A DNA stretch of 64,000 bases from Clostridium fermenticellae (GTDB taxonomy: Bacteria > Bacillota > Clostridia > Clostridiales > Clostridiaceae). The notes beneath the pieces are model-generated. The model had not been told where the DNA came from and ran no database searches. It was given only the letters and a program-made list of their open reading frames with translations. Each line of letters opens with the position of its first letter. The first letter of the stretch is position 1. Positions 1-9,587 of the stretch are shown here, piece after piece. The stretch is from positions 640,183 through 704,182 of the forward strand of contig NZ_CP032416.1 in assembly GCF_003600355.1 (NCBI RefSeq). The letters are read 5' to 3'. The translations under genes and the position numbers were made by a program.

Positions 1-945
<945 letters not shown>

Positions 946-1042
946 CTTTAAAGTGTTATTTACAAAATTAAAAAAAAGGCTTATTATATAAAGGATTGGG
1001 CTTGTACAATAAAAACCCTGTGTATATTTGGAGGATAAAAAA

Positions 1043-1312
1043 ATGAGGAAAACTATTAATATTTTAGGATGGATAGGAGTTTTCTTTACAATTCTTGCTT
1101 TAATATTAACACTCCTTACTACGTATCAATTTACGTATGTTAAATATTTTGATAGTTATTATACTCTTCAATTATGTATGACGCTTACAATGATTATGTG
1201 GGCTATTAAAATGTTTGACATAAGATCTAACTTAAAAAACATAGTATATCCTGCAACCTGTTTTATCATAGCCTTGGCAACTATAGTTTTTATGTTTATG
1301 AAGGTTTATTGA
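1043..1312 (+). CDS. small membrane protein, three predicted TM segments
   Basis: An 89-residue hydrophobic protein I do not recognise. The ATG at 1043 is chosen because GGAGG (1030-1034) lies 8 bases upstream; a TTG at 1028 would overlap that site. Three hydrophobic stretches are visible: residues about 7-27 (ILGWIGVFFTILALILTLL), 41-58, and 69-86 (CFIIALATIVFMFMKV), joined by short loops. There is no signal cleavage site and no catalytic motif. It stands alone between ligA and a peptide-binding lipoprotein and is closed by its own terminator. Confidence 0.7.
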   Translation: MRKTINILGWIGVFFTILALILTLLTTYQFTYVKYFDSYYTLQLCMTLTMIMWAIKMFDIRSNLKNIVYPATCFIIALATIVFMFMKVY

Positions 1313-1341
1313 TAATATACTTATGAAATATAAAAAGTTAA

Positions 1342-1390
1342 AAAGGAATTATCAAATTATATACTTATGTATTATTTTGATAATTCCTTT
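1342..1390 (+). terminator. rho-independent terminator
   Basis: Inverted repeat AAAGGAATTATCAAA / TTTTGATAATTCCTTT separated by about 18 bases; the second arm ends in T's. It closes the small membrane protein gene. The A-rich left arm would let it work in both directions. Confidence 0.7.
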
Positions 1391-1469
1391 CTAATTATCG
1401 TGAAATTGTGTTTAAATTTTCTATTAAGTGCCAATAATTCTAATGATAATAAAAAAGAGGAGAAGCTTT

Positions 1470-3065
1470 ATGAAGAAATTTACTTGCTTTTTAATGCTTG
1501 TCTGCTTTATTCTTTTTAGCAGTGGATGTATTGAAAAGAATGTTCAGACAAATAAATCAAATGATCAAGGTTATATTGTATACGATACAGTTAAATGTCC
1601 AAATGATTTGATTATGACAAATAATTACGATTTAAATGAGCAATACTTGTTAGTAAATTTGTTTCAGGGTCTGGTTAGAATGGATTCAGATGGAAAAATA
1701 GTGCCTGCTATAGCTCAAAGTTGGAATGCAAGTGAAAATCAAACGTGCTATACATTTAAAATAAGAAATGATGCCAGGTGGAGTAATGGTTCAAATATAA
1801 CAGCGAGTGATTTTGTAGAATTTTTTAAAAAGTTCTTTAAAGAGGGGAAGGGAAGTTTATACGTTGAAAGACTACATTGTATATTTGGAGTACAGGATTA
1901 TGAGAATGGTATAAAGGACTTCAGTAATGTAGCTATAAAGGCATTAGATAAAAAGACTCTTGAAATAAGACTTAATTATTCTTGCAATTATTTTCTAAAT
2001 ATTTTAAGTGAACCTATTTATAATCTAAGAAAAATTGATAATAAACTTAAGGACTGGAAGAATAAATATAATGATATTTTATACACAGGATATTTTGTAG
2101 TTGATAATTTTTCTAAGAATAGCAGCATAAGCCTCTCGAAAAATAAGTATTATTGGAATAAAAATAACGTTAAATCAAATAGAATTCTTATTACATTAAG
2201 TACGGTTAAGGAGGCTTCTCTTGCAAATTTTGAGAGTAATTTAATAAATGTTTTTACAGATCCACCAGAATCAGAGACTAAAGAGTTAATTACATCAGGA
2301 AGTGCGGTCAAGTATGAAGGAAATGTAGGAAATGCCTTGATTTTTAATCCTAAGAATAATGATATTATAAATGATATAAATTTAAGAAAAGCTATAACTG
2401 AATGTATTGATAGAAATTATATAGTTAAAGATATTTTAAATGATTCTGTAAGACCATCTCTCGCCTATATTCCTGAAAATATAAGTGATGGTTTAAATGG
2501 AAAATATATAAATAAAAGTTTCTTTGATATAAATTCTAATAAGGATGCTGCGCAGAATGATTTTAAAGAAAGTTTATATGCGCAGAATGTAAGAAATTTA
2601 AAATTTATATATTTAGATGCAGATGACAATAGAAAGGTTTGTGACAGTATTGCTAAATCCTTAAAGGATACTCTGGGATTGACTGTTGAATGTGAAGGAT
2701 ATCAGAAGGAGGAATTTCAGGATCAAATAAAAAAGGGGAATTATGATATAGCAAAAATAAATTATGCACCAGGTTATAATTATCCTCTAGCATTTTTAGA
2801 ATTATGGACTTCTGATTCAAAGTCTAATGTATATGGCTATAGGAATTTGGAATATGATTCAGAAGTATCTCAAGGCAAAACTGAGCTTGATAGAGATAAA
2901 CAAATTAATTTTTTTAGAAATTCTGAGAATATTTTAATTGGTGATATGATTGTAATTCCATTGTATTTTGATAATACAATTGTTTGTAAGAAAAATAAAG
3001 TAAATGGTATATATATAAATCAGAATGGAAATTTGATTTTTGACAAAACATACTTTAAAAAGTAA
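1470..3065 (+). CDS. ABC transporter substrate-binding lipoprotein, family 5 (OppA-like)
   Basis: Likely binds oligopeptides or a similar ligand outside the membrane and hands it to an ABC importer. The 531-residue product begins at the ATG at 1470, preceded by AGAGGAGAAG. The start MKKFTCFLMLVCFILFSSGC is a lipoprotein signal with the lipid-modified Cys at residue 20. The body follows the SBP_bac_5 pattern: QGLVRMDSDGKIVPAIAQSW, FKIRNDARWSNGSNITASDF, and a later LRKAITECIDRNYIV stretch. No permease or ATPase gene is adjacent, so it is an orphan binding protein here and its ligand is unknown. Confidence 0.9.
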   Translation: MKKFTCFLMLVCFILFSSGCIEKNVQTNKSNDQGYIVYDTVKCPNDLIMTNNYDLNEQYLLVNLFQGLVRMDSDGKIVPAIAQSWNASENQTCYTFKIRNDARWSNGSNITASDFVEFFKKFFKEGKGSLYVERLHCIFGVQDYENGIKDFSNVAIKALDKKTLEIRLNYSCNYFLNILSEPIYNLRKIDNKLKDWKNKYNDILYTGYFVVDNFSKNSSISLSKNKYYWNKNNVKSNRILITLSTVKEASLANFESNLINVFTDPPESETKELITSGSAVKYEGNVGNALIFNPKNNDIINDINLRKAITECIDRNYIVKDILNDSVRPSLAYIPENISDGLNGKYINKSFFDINSNKDAAQNDFKESLYAQNVRNLKFIYLDADDNRKVCDSIAKSLKDTLGLTVECEGYQKEEFQDQIKKGNYDIAKINYAPGYNYPLAFLELWTSDSKSNVYGYRNLEYDSEVSQGKTELDRDKQINFFRNSENILIGDMIVIPLYFDNTIVCKKNKVNGIYINQNGNLIFDKTYFKK

Positions 3066-3100
3066 CTGATTTCCCCTATTTTTTGGGGAAACCAGTTTGA
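3064..3100. terminator. terminator shared by convergent genes
   Basis: Stem ACTGATTTCCCC / GGGGAAACCAGT with a T-rich loop, directly after the lipoprotein stop codon. It also contains the end of the convergent small Cys-rich gene, so one hairpin may serve both strands. Confidence 0.65.
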
Positions 3101-3234
3101 TTTGATGGTTTAGCTGTAAAATATGCACACTTTGATTCACTGTTGAATGCATTTGAAAGTTGCATAACGTGGTCTAAGGTACATTTTCCATTTTTTTCAT
3201 GAATACATTTTTCGGAACAGTTTATGTTCATCAT
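3076..3234 (-). CDS. short Cys-rich conserved clostridial protein (DUF1540-like)
   Basis: A 52-residue product starting MMNINCSEKCIHEKNGKC and ending in SKCAYF plus a polar tail. The spacing C-x3-C-x7-C...C is the pattern of very short clostridial metal-binding-type proteins (DUF1540-like). The start ATG at 3234 follows an AAGGGGGGTG ribosome binding site (about 3241-3250). The last codons lie in the lipoprotein terminator hairpin, so the tail sequence is partly fixed by that RNA structure. Function unknown; four Cys suggest a small zinc or other metal site. Confidence 0.7.
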   Translation of the reverse strand: MMNINCSEKCIHEKNGKCTLDHVMQLSNAFNSESKCAYFTAKPSNQTGFPKK

Positions 3235-3297
3235 AATCTTACACCCCCCTTTTTGAGTAGGTTGATGTTGAATTTTAAATATAGTATATCCAGAAAG

Positions 3298-4695
3298 TTA
3301 TTTTTTATTTTTAATATTATATAGGTAGGATATCAAGAAAAATATCATCATATTTTTATAACTATCAAATGAATTTTTTGATGGTTTAAACATTTGCTTT
3401 TTTCTATTATAGGTCACATATTTTACGAAAACTGGAGATAAGTCACAATTTTCAGGAGCAGATATCGAAGGCATTTTAAAATTTTCATCATCAAGCAAAT
3501 CTTCGGATTTCATAGAATAATTTTTATACCTTTCAACATCGTTAATATCAGGTACATTTGGCCAACTGAGTACGATACCGGATTCTACAATTTGATGCTT
3601 AAAGATGTCTATTATTATGAGGTTAATTGACTTTTCATGAAGTTTATTCATATTACAATAGCATAAGCATGTCAGTAAGTATAGTGTAACATCAAGGCAT
3701 GAGAATGTTATATTTTTCTTTTCAGTATGTTTTATAAATATACCTTTTTCCGGATCGTATAATTCAATTAGTGATTTAAATGTATTGTAGCACTTATCTT
3801 TGAATTTTGATATTTTAGTGTTCATATAAAACATCGTATAATTTAAATATTTTAAACACTCATATTGAAGCTTTGTATCTTTAGAAGTACATATATTGCT
3901 TTGTGATTTTTCATCCAATAGATCACATAAATCTAAAAGAAGCATTTTGCCTTCTTCATTTTTAGAGTAACTTATGAATATGTTTAAAGCTAAACATAAC
4001 TTCAATGTTTCTTCAAATGATAGAGTATATAATTCATTGTTGAATTCAAGGAACATATTTAGAATGTCCATTGCAAATTCCTCATAATTAGACCTATCAT
4101 TGTCTGTGCTCATTTTTGAGTATTTGTAATAGGCTGCCATCATGAGCGCCTGAGATGAAAATTTAAATTTTTTATCTTTTTCTTCTAGTTTTAATTCATC
4201 AATGCAGTCATCACTTATGTCTTTTTTGTCAACGAAGACACCATCTCCATTTCTTAAATATGTTGCGTAGAAATCGAGTTGTTTTTTGCACAGCTTTAGA
4301 TATAATTGACTTAAAGAATATTTATTTTTATCTATGTCCTTAAACTTACTGTAATAATCAGAGAGTTCCATTAAGCAAAGTGTCATAAAGCATGTACTGT
4401 CAATATTTATTTCTCTTTTAAATTTTTCATCATTCCAACATAATTCATCATCAATGTTTATAAGTTTCGGATTGGCCTTTCTATATATACATAATAGTGG
4501 AGAAAGATTTTTAAATGTGGTAATATCAAAGTTGTCTAGGTTATTTAATTTTAATTTTTTAGAAGAGGTACATATGCCGCACCTTGAGTAAAGTGAAATT
4601 TGTTTTACAGATTCTTTACATAAATGAAAAAGTTGATTTTCGATGTTTTCTTTTTTTAGTTTGTTCATTCTTAAGAATGGACCGATATATTTCAA
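3298..4695 (-). CDS. conserved hypothetical protein, helical, 465 residues
   Basis: I do not recognise a characterised family. The product starts at TTG (4695) behind AGGTG, giving MKYIGPFLRMNKLKKENIENQ. It has many regularly spaced amphipathic helices (for example FMTLCLMELSDYYSK and QALMMAAYYKYSK), resembling an alpha/alpha-repeat fold, and a CGIC pair near the N-terminus. No signal peptide or membrane segment is seen. It is divergent from the HypE-like gene with only about 95 bp between the starts, so the two may share a regulatory region. Intact and of ordinary codon use for this chromosome. Confidence 0.7.
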   Translation of the reverse strand: MKYIGPFLRMNKLKKENIENQLFHLCKESVKQISLYSRCGICTSSKKLKLNNLDNFDITTFKNLSPLLCIYRKANPKLINIDDELCWNDEKFKREINIDSTCFMTLCLMELSDYYSKFKDIDKNKYSLSQLYLKLCKKQLDFYATYLRNGDGVFVDKKDISDDCIDELKLEEKDKKFKFSSQALMMAAYYKYSKMSTDNDRSNYEEFAMDILNMFLEFNNELYTLSFEETLKLCLALNIFISYSKNEEGKMLLLDLCDLLDEKSQSNICTSKDTKLQYECLKYLNYTMFYMNTKISKFKDKCYNTFKSLIELYDPEKGIFIKHTEKKNITFSCLDVTLYLLTCLCYCNMNKLHEKSINLIIIDIFKHQIVESGIVLSWPNVPDINDVERYKNYSMKSEDLLDDENFKMPSISAPENCDLSPVFVKYVTYNRKKQMFKPSKNSFDSYKNMMIFFLISYLYNIKNKK

Positions 4696-4791
4696 TTATA
4701 TACACCTACTATAAATTAATCCTTATATAAATAATATGATGTAAAGGTGAAAATAGTTCTTATTAATTTAAATTTGAAGGGAAGAATTTTT

Positions 4792-5781
4792 GTGAAAATA
4801 GGAAAACTTAACTGGGATGATCTAAATAGTATAATAGATAACAATAGAGGGAGTATTAGAGATGATATAAGAATAAGAGGTGGAATTGGTGAGGATTGCA
4901 GTGTTATAAATTTTGGAGATTATGAGTGTGTTGTCTCAACGGATCCTATAACTGGTGCAGATCATAACAGTGGTAAGCTTGCGGTACATATAAATTGTAA
5001 TGATATAGCTTCAAGTGGAGTGGAACCAATAGGGATACTTGTAACAATCCTTGCGCCAGAGACATGCTCTCTTTACGATATAAAGTCTTTAATGAGTGAT
5101 ATAAATGAAGAAACGAAAAAGCTTAATATAGAGGTACTCGGAGGACATACAGAAGTTACTTCAGCTGTTAATAAAATGATTGTATCGTGCACGATAATAG
5201 GCAAAGGAAAAAGAAATTCAGCGGTATCAACATCTGGGGCATTACCTGGAGATGACATAGTAGTTACAAAAAAATTATGCCTTGAGGGTACAAGTATAAT
5301 TGTAAATGACTATGAGGAGAAGGTTAAAGGGATTTTAACGCCGGAGGAGATACAAAAGGCAAAAAATTATACAGAATACTTAAGCGTTGTAAAGGAAGGG
5401 ATAATTGCAGGCAAGTTTAAAGTAAACTCAATGCATGACATCACAGAAGGTGGTGTACTTGGTGCTTTATGGGAAGTATCTGAGGCCAGTAAACTTGGAT
5501 TTAAAGTATATAGTGAAAGAATGCCATTAAGTTCAATTACAAAAAAGCTATGTAATAGATACAATATAGATCCATTAAGATTTATATCTTCTGGAAGTAT
5601 GCTTATAACTACACATAATGGGGAAAAGCTTATAAAAGAATTAAATAAAAGTGGTATTTCTGGTACAATTATAGGAGAAATTATAAAGGATGGGCACATA
5701 CTTGTAAAATCAAATAAGGAGGAGATTGTAACGCCGCCTGAGAGGGATGAATTATTTGATTTTCATGAAAAAATGTTATAA
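4792..5781 (+). CDS. AIR synthase-related protein (HypE/PurM/SelD superfamily)
   Basis: A 329-residue ATP-binding protein of the superfamily that includes HypE (hydrogenase maturation), PurM and SelD. The GTG at 4792 is preferred to the GTG at 4747 because GAAGGGA lies about 10 bases before it. Family motifs: GIGEDCSVI (phosphate-binding start), VSTDPITGAD, VHINCNDIASSGVEPIGI, LGGHTEVT, and MHDITEGGVLGALWE. No other hyp genes are nearby, so a hydrogenase role is not supported by context; it sits before the rph operon. The exact substrate is unknown. Confidence 0.85.
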   Translation: MKIGKLNWDDLNSIIDNNRGSIRDDIRIRGGIGEDCSVINFGDYECVVSTDPITGADHNSGKLAVHINCNDIASSGVEPIGILVTILAPETCSLYDIKSLMSDINEETKKLNIEVLGGHTEVTSAVNKMIVSCTIIGKGKRNSAVSTSGALPGDDIVVTKKLCLEGTSIIVNDYEEKVKGILTPEEIQKAKNYTEYLSVVKEGIIAGKFKVNSMHDITEGGVLGALWEVSEASKLGFKVYSERMPLSSITKKLCNRYNIDPLRFISSGSMLITTHNGEKLIKELNKSGISGTIIGEIIKDGHILVKSNKEEIVTPPERDELFDFHEKML

Positions 5782-5818
5782 ATTACAAATTAATATAAGC
5801 TGACTTTTGGAGGTAATT

Positions 5819-6568
5819 ATGAGAATAGATGGTAGGAAGAACAATCAAAATAGGCATATAAAGATAACAAGACACTACACAAGATATGCTGAGGGTTCTG
5901 TACTAATTGAAACGGGAAATACAAAGGTTATTTGTACGGCCTCTGTTGAGGAAAGGATTCCTCCGTTTTTAAAAGGAAAAGGTGAAGGATGGATAACTTG
6001 TGAATATAATATGCTGCCGAGAGCTACACAAGTTAGAAAGGTTAGAGATATAACTAGGGGTAAAATGGATGGCAGAAATATGGAAATTCAAAGGCTTATA
6101 GGAAGGGCACTAAGATCAGTTGTTGATCTCAAGGCCATGGGTGAAAGAACTATATGGATAGATTGTGATGTGATACAAGCTGATGGAGGAACCAGAACTG
6201 CATCAATTTCTGGAGCTTTTGTGGCTTTGGTAGATGCAGTAAATAGAATTCATAAGCATATACCATTTTCGATTTATCCTGTTAGAGAATTTGTAAGCGC
6301 AGTTAGTGTTGGAATCGTTAATGGAGAAAAACTTTTGGATTTATGTTATGAAGAAGATTCTAATGCAAAAGTGGATATGAATATTGTTATGACTGATTCT
6401 GGAAAGTTTATAGAAATTCAGGGTACAGGTGAAAAGAGTCCTTTTTCGAGAGAAGATCTTAATGATTTAATATCTCTTGGTGAAAGGGGGATAAAAAATA
6501 TGATTCAGGTTCAAAAGGAGAGTTTAAAGGTAGATTCTTTATGGATTGGAACAGGAGAAGAGATATGA
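5819..6568 (+). CDS. rph: ribonuclease PH
   Basis: Phosphorolytic 3'-5' exoribonuclease that trims tRNA 3' ends. The 249-residue product starts at the ATG at 5819 behind GGAGG (5809-5813). Family motifs: MRIDGR at the start, [28 protein letters not shown], the phosphate-binding RLIGRALRS, and [19 protein letters not shown]. Its stop overlaps the next start (ATGA), so it is coupled to the NTP pyrophosphatase. A tRNA operon lies just downstream. Confidence 0.95.
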   Translation: MRIDGRKNNQNRHIKITRHYTRYAEGSVLIETGNTKVICTASVEERIPPFLKGKGEGWITCEYNMLPRATQVRKVRDITRGKMDGRNMEIQRLIGRALRSVVDLKAMGERTIWIDCDVIQADGGTRTASISGAFVALVDAVNRIHKHIPFSIYPVREFVSAVSVGIVNGEKLLDLCYEEDSNAKVDMNIVMTDSGKFIEIQGTGEKSPFSREDLNDLISLGERGIKNMIQVQKESLKVDSLWIGTGEEI

Positions 6569-7161
6569 AAAAATTAATTGTAGCAAGTAATAATCAGGGA
6601 AAGATAAAAGAAATAAAACAAATTTTATCAAAGTATGATATGAATATAGTATCACTTAAGGATGAGAAAATAGATATAGAAGTAGAGGAAAATGGGACTA
6701 CTTTTATGGAAAATGCATATATAAAAGCCTCGATGATACATAAATTAGTAAAGGATTGTATGGTTCTTGCAGATGATTCTGGTCTTATGGTTGACTGCCT
6801 TAATGGAGCACCTGGAATTTATTCCGCCAGATTTGCTGGAGAACATGGAAACTCCAAGAAAAATAATGATAAATTATTGGATTTGTTATCTAAGAAGGAT
6901 AAGGATAAGAAAACTGCTAAATTTGTATGTTCAATGGTTCTTATTGTAAATGATAATAAGGTTATAAAGGTTCAAGGTGAGGTGAGTGGAGAAATAATAG
7001 ATAAAGAAAAAGGAATGAATGGCTTTGGATATGATCCTTTATTTTATATGCCAGAATATAATATGACTTTTGGAGAAATGGACTCTGGCTTAAAAAATTC
7101 AATAAGCCATAGAGCAAATGCTTTAAAGAAACTTGAAAAAGAAATTGAGCAAATAGTTTAG
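6565..7161 (+). CDS. rdgB: XTP/dITP diphosphatase (RdgB/HAM1 family)
   Basis: House-cleaning enzyme hydrolysing non-canonical purine triphosphates (XTP, dITP) to monophosphates. The 198-residue product starts at the ATG at 6565, overlapping the rph stop by four bases with AGGAGAAG upstream. Motifs: [13 protein letters not shown], the substrate pocket [33 protein letters not shown], and the C-terminal SHRANAL. It is part of an rph-rdgB-phosphodiesterase operon common in clostridia. Confidence 0.94.
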   Translation: MKKLIVASNNQGKIKEIKQILSKYDMNIVSLKDEKIDIEVEENGTTFMENAYIKASMIHKLVKDCMVLADDSGLMVDCLNGAPGIYSARFAGEHGNSKKNNDKLLDLLSKKDKDKKTAKFVCSMVLIVNDNKVIKVQGEVSGEIIDKEKGMNGFGYDPLFYMPEYNMTFGEMDSGLKNSISHRANALKKLEKEIEQIV

Positions 7162-7171
7162 GAGGATAGCT

Positions 7172-7642
7172 GTGAACATAGGGGTAGTGAGTGATACGCA
7201 TAGATATACACCTTCTATTGAGAAAGTGATAGATAAGATTCAGGATGTGGATTTACTTATACATTTAGGTGACAATATAGAAGATGTAGATAATATATCA
7301 CAATTTTATAATGGAAGAATCATAAATGTAAAAGGAAATTGTGATTTCAAAACTGATATGCCATCGGAAAAAATAGAGATTATAGATGATAAGAAATTCT
7401 TTATAACACATGGGCATAGGTATGATGTTAAATATGATATATCTCGATTAAAGTATAGAGCATTTGAATTAAATGCTGATATTGTATTATTTGGTCATAC
7501 ACATATATCCTTTGTAGCTTTTGAGGATGGGATATGGTTTATAAATCCTGGTAGTCCAAGTCTAGCCAGAGATGGTTTTAACAGCATAGCGATTATAAAC
7601 ATAGAGAATGGCAAGATATCACCAGGTATAATCAATGTTTAA
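7172..7642 (+). CDS. YfcE/MJ0936-family metallophosphoesterase
   Basis: A 156-residue metal-dependent phosphodiesterase. The GTG at 7172 follows AGGAGGA (7160-7166). Metal-binding motifs in order: GVVSDTH, HLGD, KGNCD, ITHGHRYDV, and LFGHTH, then INPGSPS. This is the complete calcineurin-like set. Physiological substrate not established for this family. Last gene of the rph operon, followed by the tRNA promoter. Confidence 0.9.
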   Translation: MNIGVVSDTHRYTPSIEKVIDKIQDVDLLIHLGDNIEDVDNISQFYNGRIINVKGNCDFKTDMPSEKIEIIDDKKFFITHGHRYDVKYDISRLKYRAFELNADIVLFGHTHISFVAFEDGIWFINPGSPSLARDGFNSIAIINIENGKISPGIINV

Positions 7643-7667
7643 TTGTAAAAAAATTTTTAAATAGGTC

Positions 7668-7696
7668 TTGACGAATCTAAATATATCGTGTAGAAT
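7668..7696 (+). promoter_or_regulatory. promoter of the tRNA operon
   Basis: Consensus-like -35 TTGACG (7668-7673), 17-bp spacer, -10 TAGAAT (7691-7696), about 55 bp before the first tRNA. No other clear promoter was seen inside the cluster. Confidence 0.8.
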
Positions 7697-7756
7697 AATC
7701 TATGTCGTTCGGAGTTATTTGGTAAACTCCGGTTATCATGTAAGACATTTTAATAT

Positions 7757-7832
7757 CGGGGTGTGGCGCAGATGGGAGCGCGCGTGGTTTGGGACCATGA
7801 GGTCGCAGGTTCAAGCCCTGTCACCCCGACCA
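7757..7832 (+). tRNA. tRNA-Pro (TGG)
   Basis: Complete cloverleaf with anticodon TGG in the loop TTTGGGA, acceptor CGGGGTG/CACCCCG, encoded CCA. First gene of the operon; a copy recurs at 8724. Confidence 0.95.
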
Positions 7833-7847
7833 TTAAATTTAACATAT

Positions 7848-7921
7848 GCGGGTGTAACTCAATGGTAGAGTGCCAGCCTTCCAAGCTGGTTACGAGGGTT
7901 CGATTCCCTTCACCCGCTCCA
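7848..7921 (+). tRNA. tRNA-Gly (TCC)
   Basis: 74-base cloverleaf, anticodon TCC in CTTCCAA, acceptor GCGGGTG/CACCCGC, encoded CCA. First of four copies with the same sequence in this cluster. Confidence 0.95.
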
Positions 7922-7926
7922 TATAT

Positions 7927-8003
7927 GCGTCTTTAGCTCAGTTGGATAGAGCAACGGCCTTCTAAGCCGTGTGCCGGGGGTTCGAATCCCTTAAGACGCA
8001 CCA
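7927..8003 (+). tRNA. tRNA-Arg (TCT)
   Basis: Anticodon TCT in CTTCTAA, fully paired acceptor GCGTCTT/AAGACGC, encoded CCA. Compare 8551, which has a mismatch in this stem. Confidence 0.95.
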
Positions 8004-8008
8004 TTTGT

Positions 8009-8085
8009 GGTGAGTATAGTTCAGTTGGTAGAGCGCTAGATTGTGGTTCTAGTTGTCAAGGGTTCGAGTCCCTTTACTCACCCCA
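8009..8085 (+). tRNA. tRNA-His (GTG)
   Basis: Anticodon GTG in TTGTGGT. The start includes the extra G(-1) that pairs with C73, the identity mark of histidine tRNA. Encoded CCA. Confidence 0.95.
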
Positions 8086-8090
8086 GGTGT

Positions 8091-8165
8091 TGGGGTGTCG
8101 CCAAGTGGTAAGGCAATGGACTTTGACTCCATCATTCGTAGGTTCAAATCCTGCCATCCCAGCCA
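8091..8165 (+). tRNA. tRNA-Gln (TTG)
   Basis: Anticodon TTG in CTTTGAC; starts with U1 as usual for bacterial tRNA-Gln; encoded CCA. The only Gln gene in the cluster; it is absent from the duplicated blocks. Confidence 0.95.
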
Positions 8166-8168
8166 TAA

Positions 8169-8244
8169 GGTTTACTAGCTCAGTTGGTAGAGCACATGAC
8201 TTTTAATCATGGTGTCCGGGGTTCGATTCCCCGGTAAGCCACCA
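8169..8244 (+). tRNA. tRNA-Lys (TTT)
   Basis: Anticodon TTT in CTTTTAA, acceptor GGTTTAC/GTAAGCC, encoded CCA. Starts the Lys-Leu-Gly-Gly block repeated at 9163. Confidence 0.95.
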
Positions 8245-8294
8245 CAAATATGCGGTAAAAGAAATTAAATACATAATTAAACTACTTATATTGA

Positions 8295-8379
8295 GCAGGT
8301 GTGGCGAAATTGGCAGACGCACTAGACTTAGGATCTAGCGCTTTACGGCATGGGGGTTCGAGTCCCTTCACCTGCACCA
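8295..8379 (+). tRNA. tRNA-Leu (TAG)
   Basis: 85-base class II tRNA with a long variable arm, anticodon TAG in CTTAGGA, encoded CCA. The roughly 50-bp spacer before it is duplicated nearly unchanged before the second copy. Confidence 0.95.
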
Positions 8380-8382
8380 TAT

Positions 8383-8457
8383 GCGGGAGTGGCTCAGAGG
8401 TAGAGCGTCACCTTGCCAAGGTGAACGTCGCGAGTTCGAATCTCGTCTTCCGCTCCA
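8383..8457 (+). tRNA. tRNA-Gly (GCC)
   Basis: Anticodon GCC in TTGCCAA, encoded CCA. Differs from the copy at 9377 by one D-loop base (CAGAGG here, CAGTGG there). Confidence 0.95.
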
Positions 8458-8470
8458 GATATATAAGCAT

Positions 8471-8544
8471 GCGGGTGTAACTCAATGGTAGAGTGCCAGC
8501 CTTCCAAGCTGGTTACGAGGGTTCGATTCCCTTCACCCGCTCCA
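8471..8544 (+). tRNA. tRNA-Gly (TCC)
   Basis: Second of four copies with the same 74-base sequence; anticodon TCC, encoded CCA. Confidence 0.95.
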
Positions 8545-8550
8545 AAATAT

Positions 8551-8627
8551 GCGCCTTTAGCTCAGTTGGATAGAGCAACGGCCTTCTAAGCCGTGTGCCG
8601 GGGGTTCGAATCCCTTAAGACGCACCA
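8551..8627 (+). tRNA. tRNA-Arg (TCT), with an acceptor-stem mismatch
   Basis: Same as the genes at 7927 and 8896 except that the acceptor reads GCGCCTT against AAGACGC, leaving a C-A mismatch at the fourth pair where the others have T-A. The rest of the cloverleaf is intact and CCA is encoded. It may be a weaker tRNA or a decaying copy. Confidence 0.9.
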
Positions 8628-8638
8628 TTAACTATTAT

Positions 8639-8715
8639 GCGCTATTAGCTCAGTTGGCTAGAGCACCTGACTCTTAATCAGGGTGCCCAGGGTTCGAGTC
8701 CCTGATAGCGCACCA
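8639..8715 (+). tRNA. tRNA-Lys (CTT)
   Basis: Anticodon CTT in CTCTTAA, acceptor GCGCTAT/ATAGCGC, encoded CCA. Confidence 0.95.
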
Positions 8716-8723
8716 TACATCAT

Positions 8724-8799
8724 CGGGGTGTGGCGCAGATGGGAGCGCGCGTGGTTTGGGACCATGAGGTCGCAGGTTCAAGCCCTGTCACCCCGACCA
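8724..8799 (+). tRNA. tRNA-Pro (TGG)
   Basis: Second copy of the gene at 7757, starting a repeated Pro-Gly-Arg block. Confidence 0.95.
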
Positions 8800-8815
8800 T
8801 TAAAACTTAACATAT

Positions 8816-8889
8816 GCGGGTGTAACTCAATGGTAGAGTGCCAGCCTTCCAAGCTGGTTACGAGGGTTCGATTCCCTTCACCCGCTCCA
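8816..8889 (+). tRNA. tRNA-Gly (TCC)
   Basis: Third copy; anticodon TCC, encoded CCA. Confidence 0.95.
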
Positions 8890-8895
8890 ATGTAT

Positions 8896-8972
8896 GCGTC
8901 TTTAGCTCAGTTGGATAGAGCAACGGCCTTCTAAGCCGTGTGCCGGGGGTTCGAATCCCTTAAGACGCACCA
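8896..8972 (+). tRNA. tRNA-Arg (TCT)
   Basis: Anticodon TCT with a fully paired acceptor stem; same as the gene at 7927. Confidence 0.95.
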
Positions 8973-8985
8973 TTAACTACTTTAT

Positions 8986-9062
8986 GCGCTATTAGCTCAG
9001 TTGGCTAGAGCACCTGACTCTTAATCAGGGTGCCCAGGGTTCGAGTCCCTGATGGCGCACCA
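8986..9062 (+). tRNA. tRNA-Lys (CTT)
   Basis: Second CTT gene; differs from 8639 by ATGGCGC in the acceptor 3' strand, giving a tolerated G-U pair. Confidence 0.95.
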
Positions 9063-9077
9063 TATTTTTTTATACAT

Positions 9078-9154
9078 GGTGAGTATAGTTCAGTTGGTAG
9101 AGCGCCGGATTGTGGTTCCGGTTGTCAAGGGTTCGAGTCCCTTTACTCACCCCA
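9078..9154 (+). tRNA. tRNA-His (GTG)
   Basis: Second His gene with G(-1). Its anticodon stem is CCGGA/TCCGG, whereas the gene at 8009 has CTAGA/TCTAG: a compensated pair change. Confidence 0.95.
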
Positions 9155-9162
9155 CTTTATAA

Positions 9163-9238
9163 GGTTTACTAGCTCAGTTGGTAGAGCACATGACTTTTAA
9201 TCATGGTGTCCGGGGTTCGATTCCCCGGTAAGCCACCA
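9163..9238 (+). tRNA. tRNA-Lys (TTT)
   Basis: Second TTT gene, first of the repeated Lys-Leu-Gly-Gly block. Confidence 0.95.
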
Positions 9239-9288
9239 TAAGTATGTGGTAAAAGAAATTAAATACATAGTTAAACTACTTATATTGA

Positions 9289-9373
9289 GCAGGTGTGGCG
9301 AAATTGGCAGACGCACTAGACTTAGGATCTAGCGCTTTACGGCATGGGGGTTCGAGTCCCTTCACCTGCACCA
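9289..9373 (+). tRNA. tRNA-Leu (TAG)
   Basis: Second copy of the class II gene at 8295, preceded by a near-copy of the same spacer. Confidence 0.95.
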
Positions 9374-9376
9374 TAT

Positions 9377-9451
9377 GCGGGAGTGGCTCAGTGGTAGAGC
9401 GTCACCTTGCCAAGGTGAACGTCGCGAGTTCGAATCTCGTCTTCCGCTCCA
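9377..9451 (+). tRNA. tRNA-Gly (GCC)
   Basis: Second GCC gene; one D-loop base differs from 8383. Confidence 0.95.
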
Positions 9452-9464
9452 GATATATAAGTAT

Positions 9465-9538
9465 GCGGGTGTAACTCAATGGTAGAGTGCCAGCCTTCCA
9501 AGCTGGTTACGAGGGTTCGATTCCCTTCACCCGCTCCA
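9465..9538 (+). tRNA. tRNA-Gly (TCC)
   Basis: Fourth copy of the TCC gene. Confidence 0.95.
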
Positions 9539-9587
9539 TTTTGTTGTTTAAAATTAATTTTACAAAATAAAATATAAATTTATATAA

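Noticed and set aside
7668-8934. Protein-coding ORFs inside the tRNA cluster (66 and 83 codons)
   Set aside because: They run through tRNA genes on the same strand and have repeated peptide content only because the tRNAs are duplicated.
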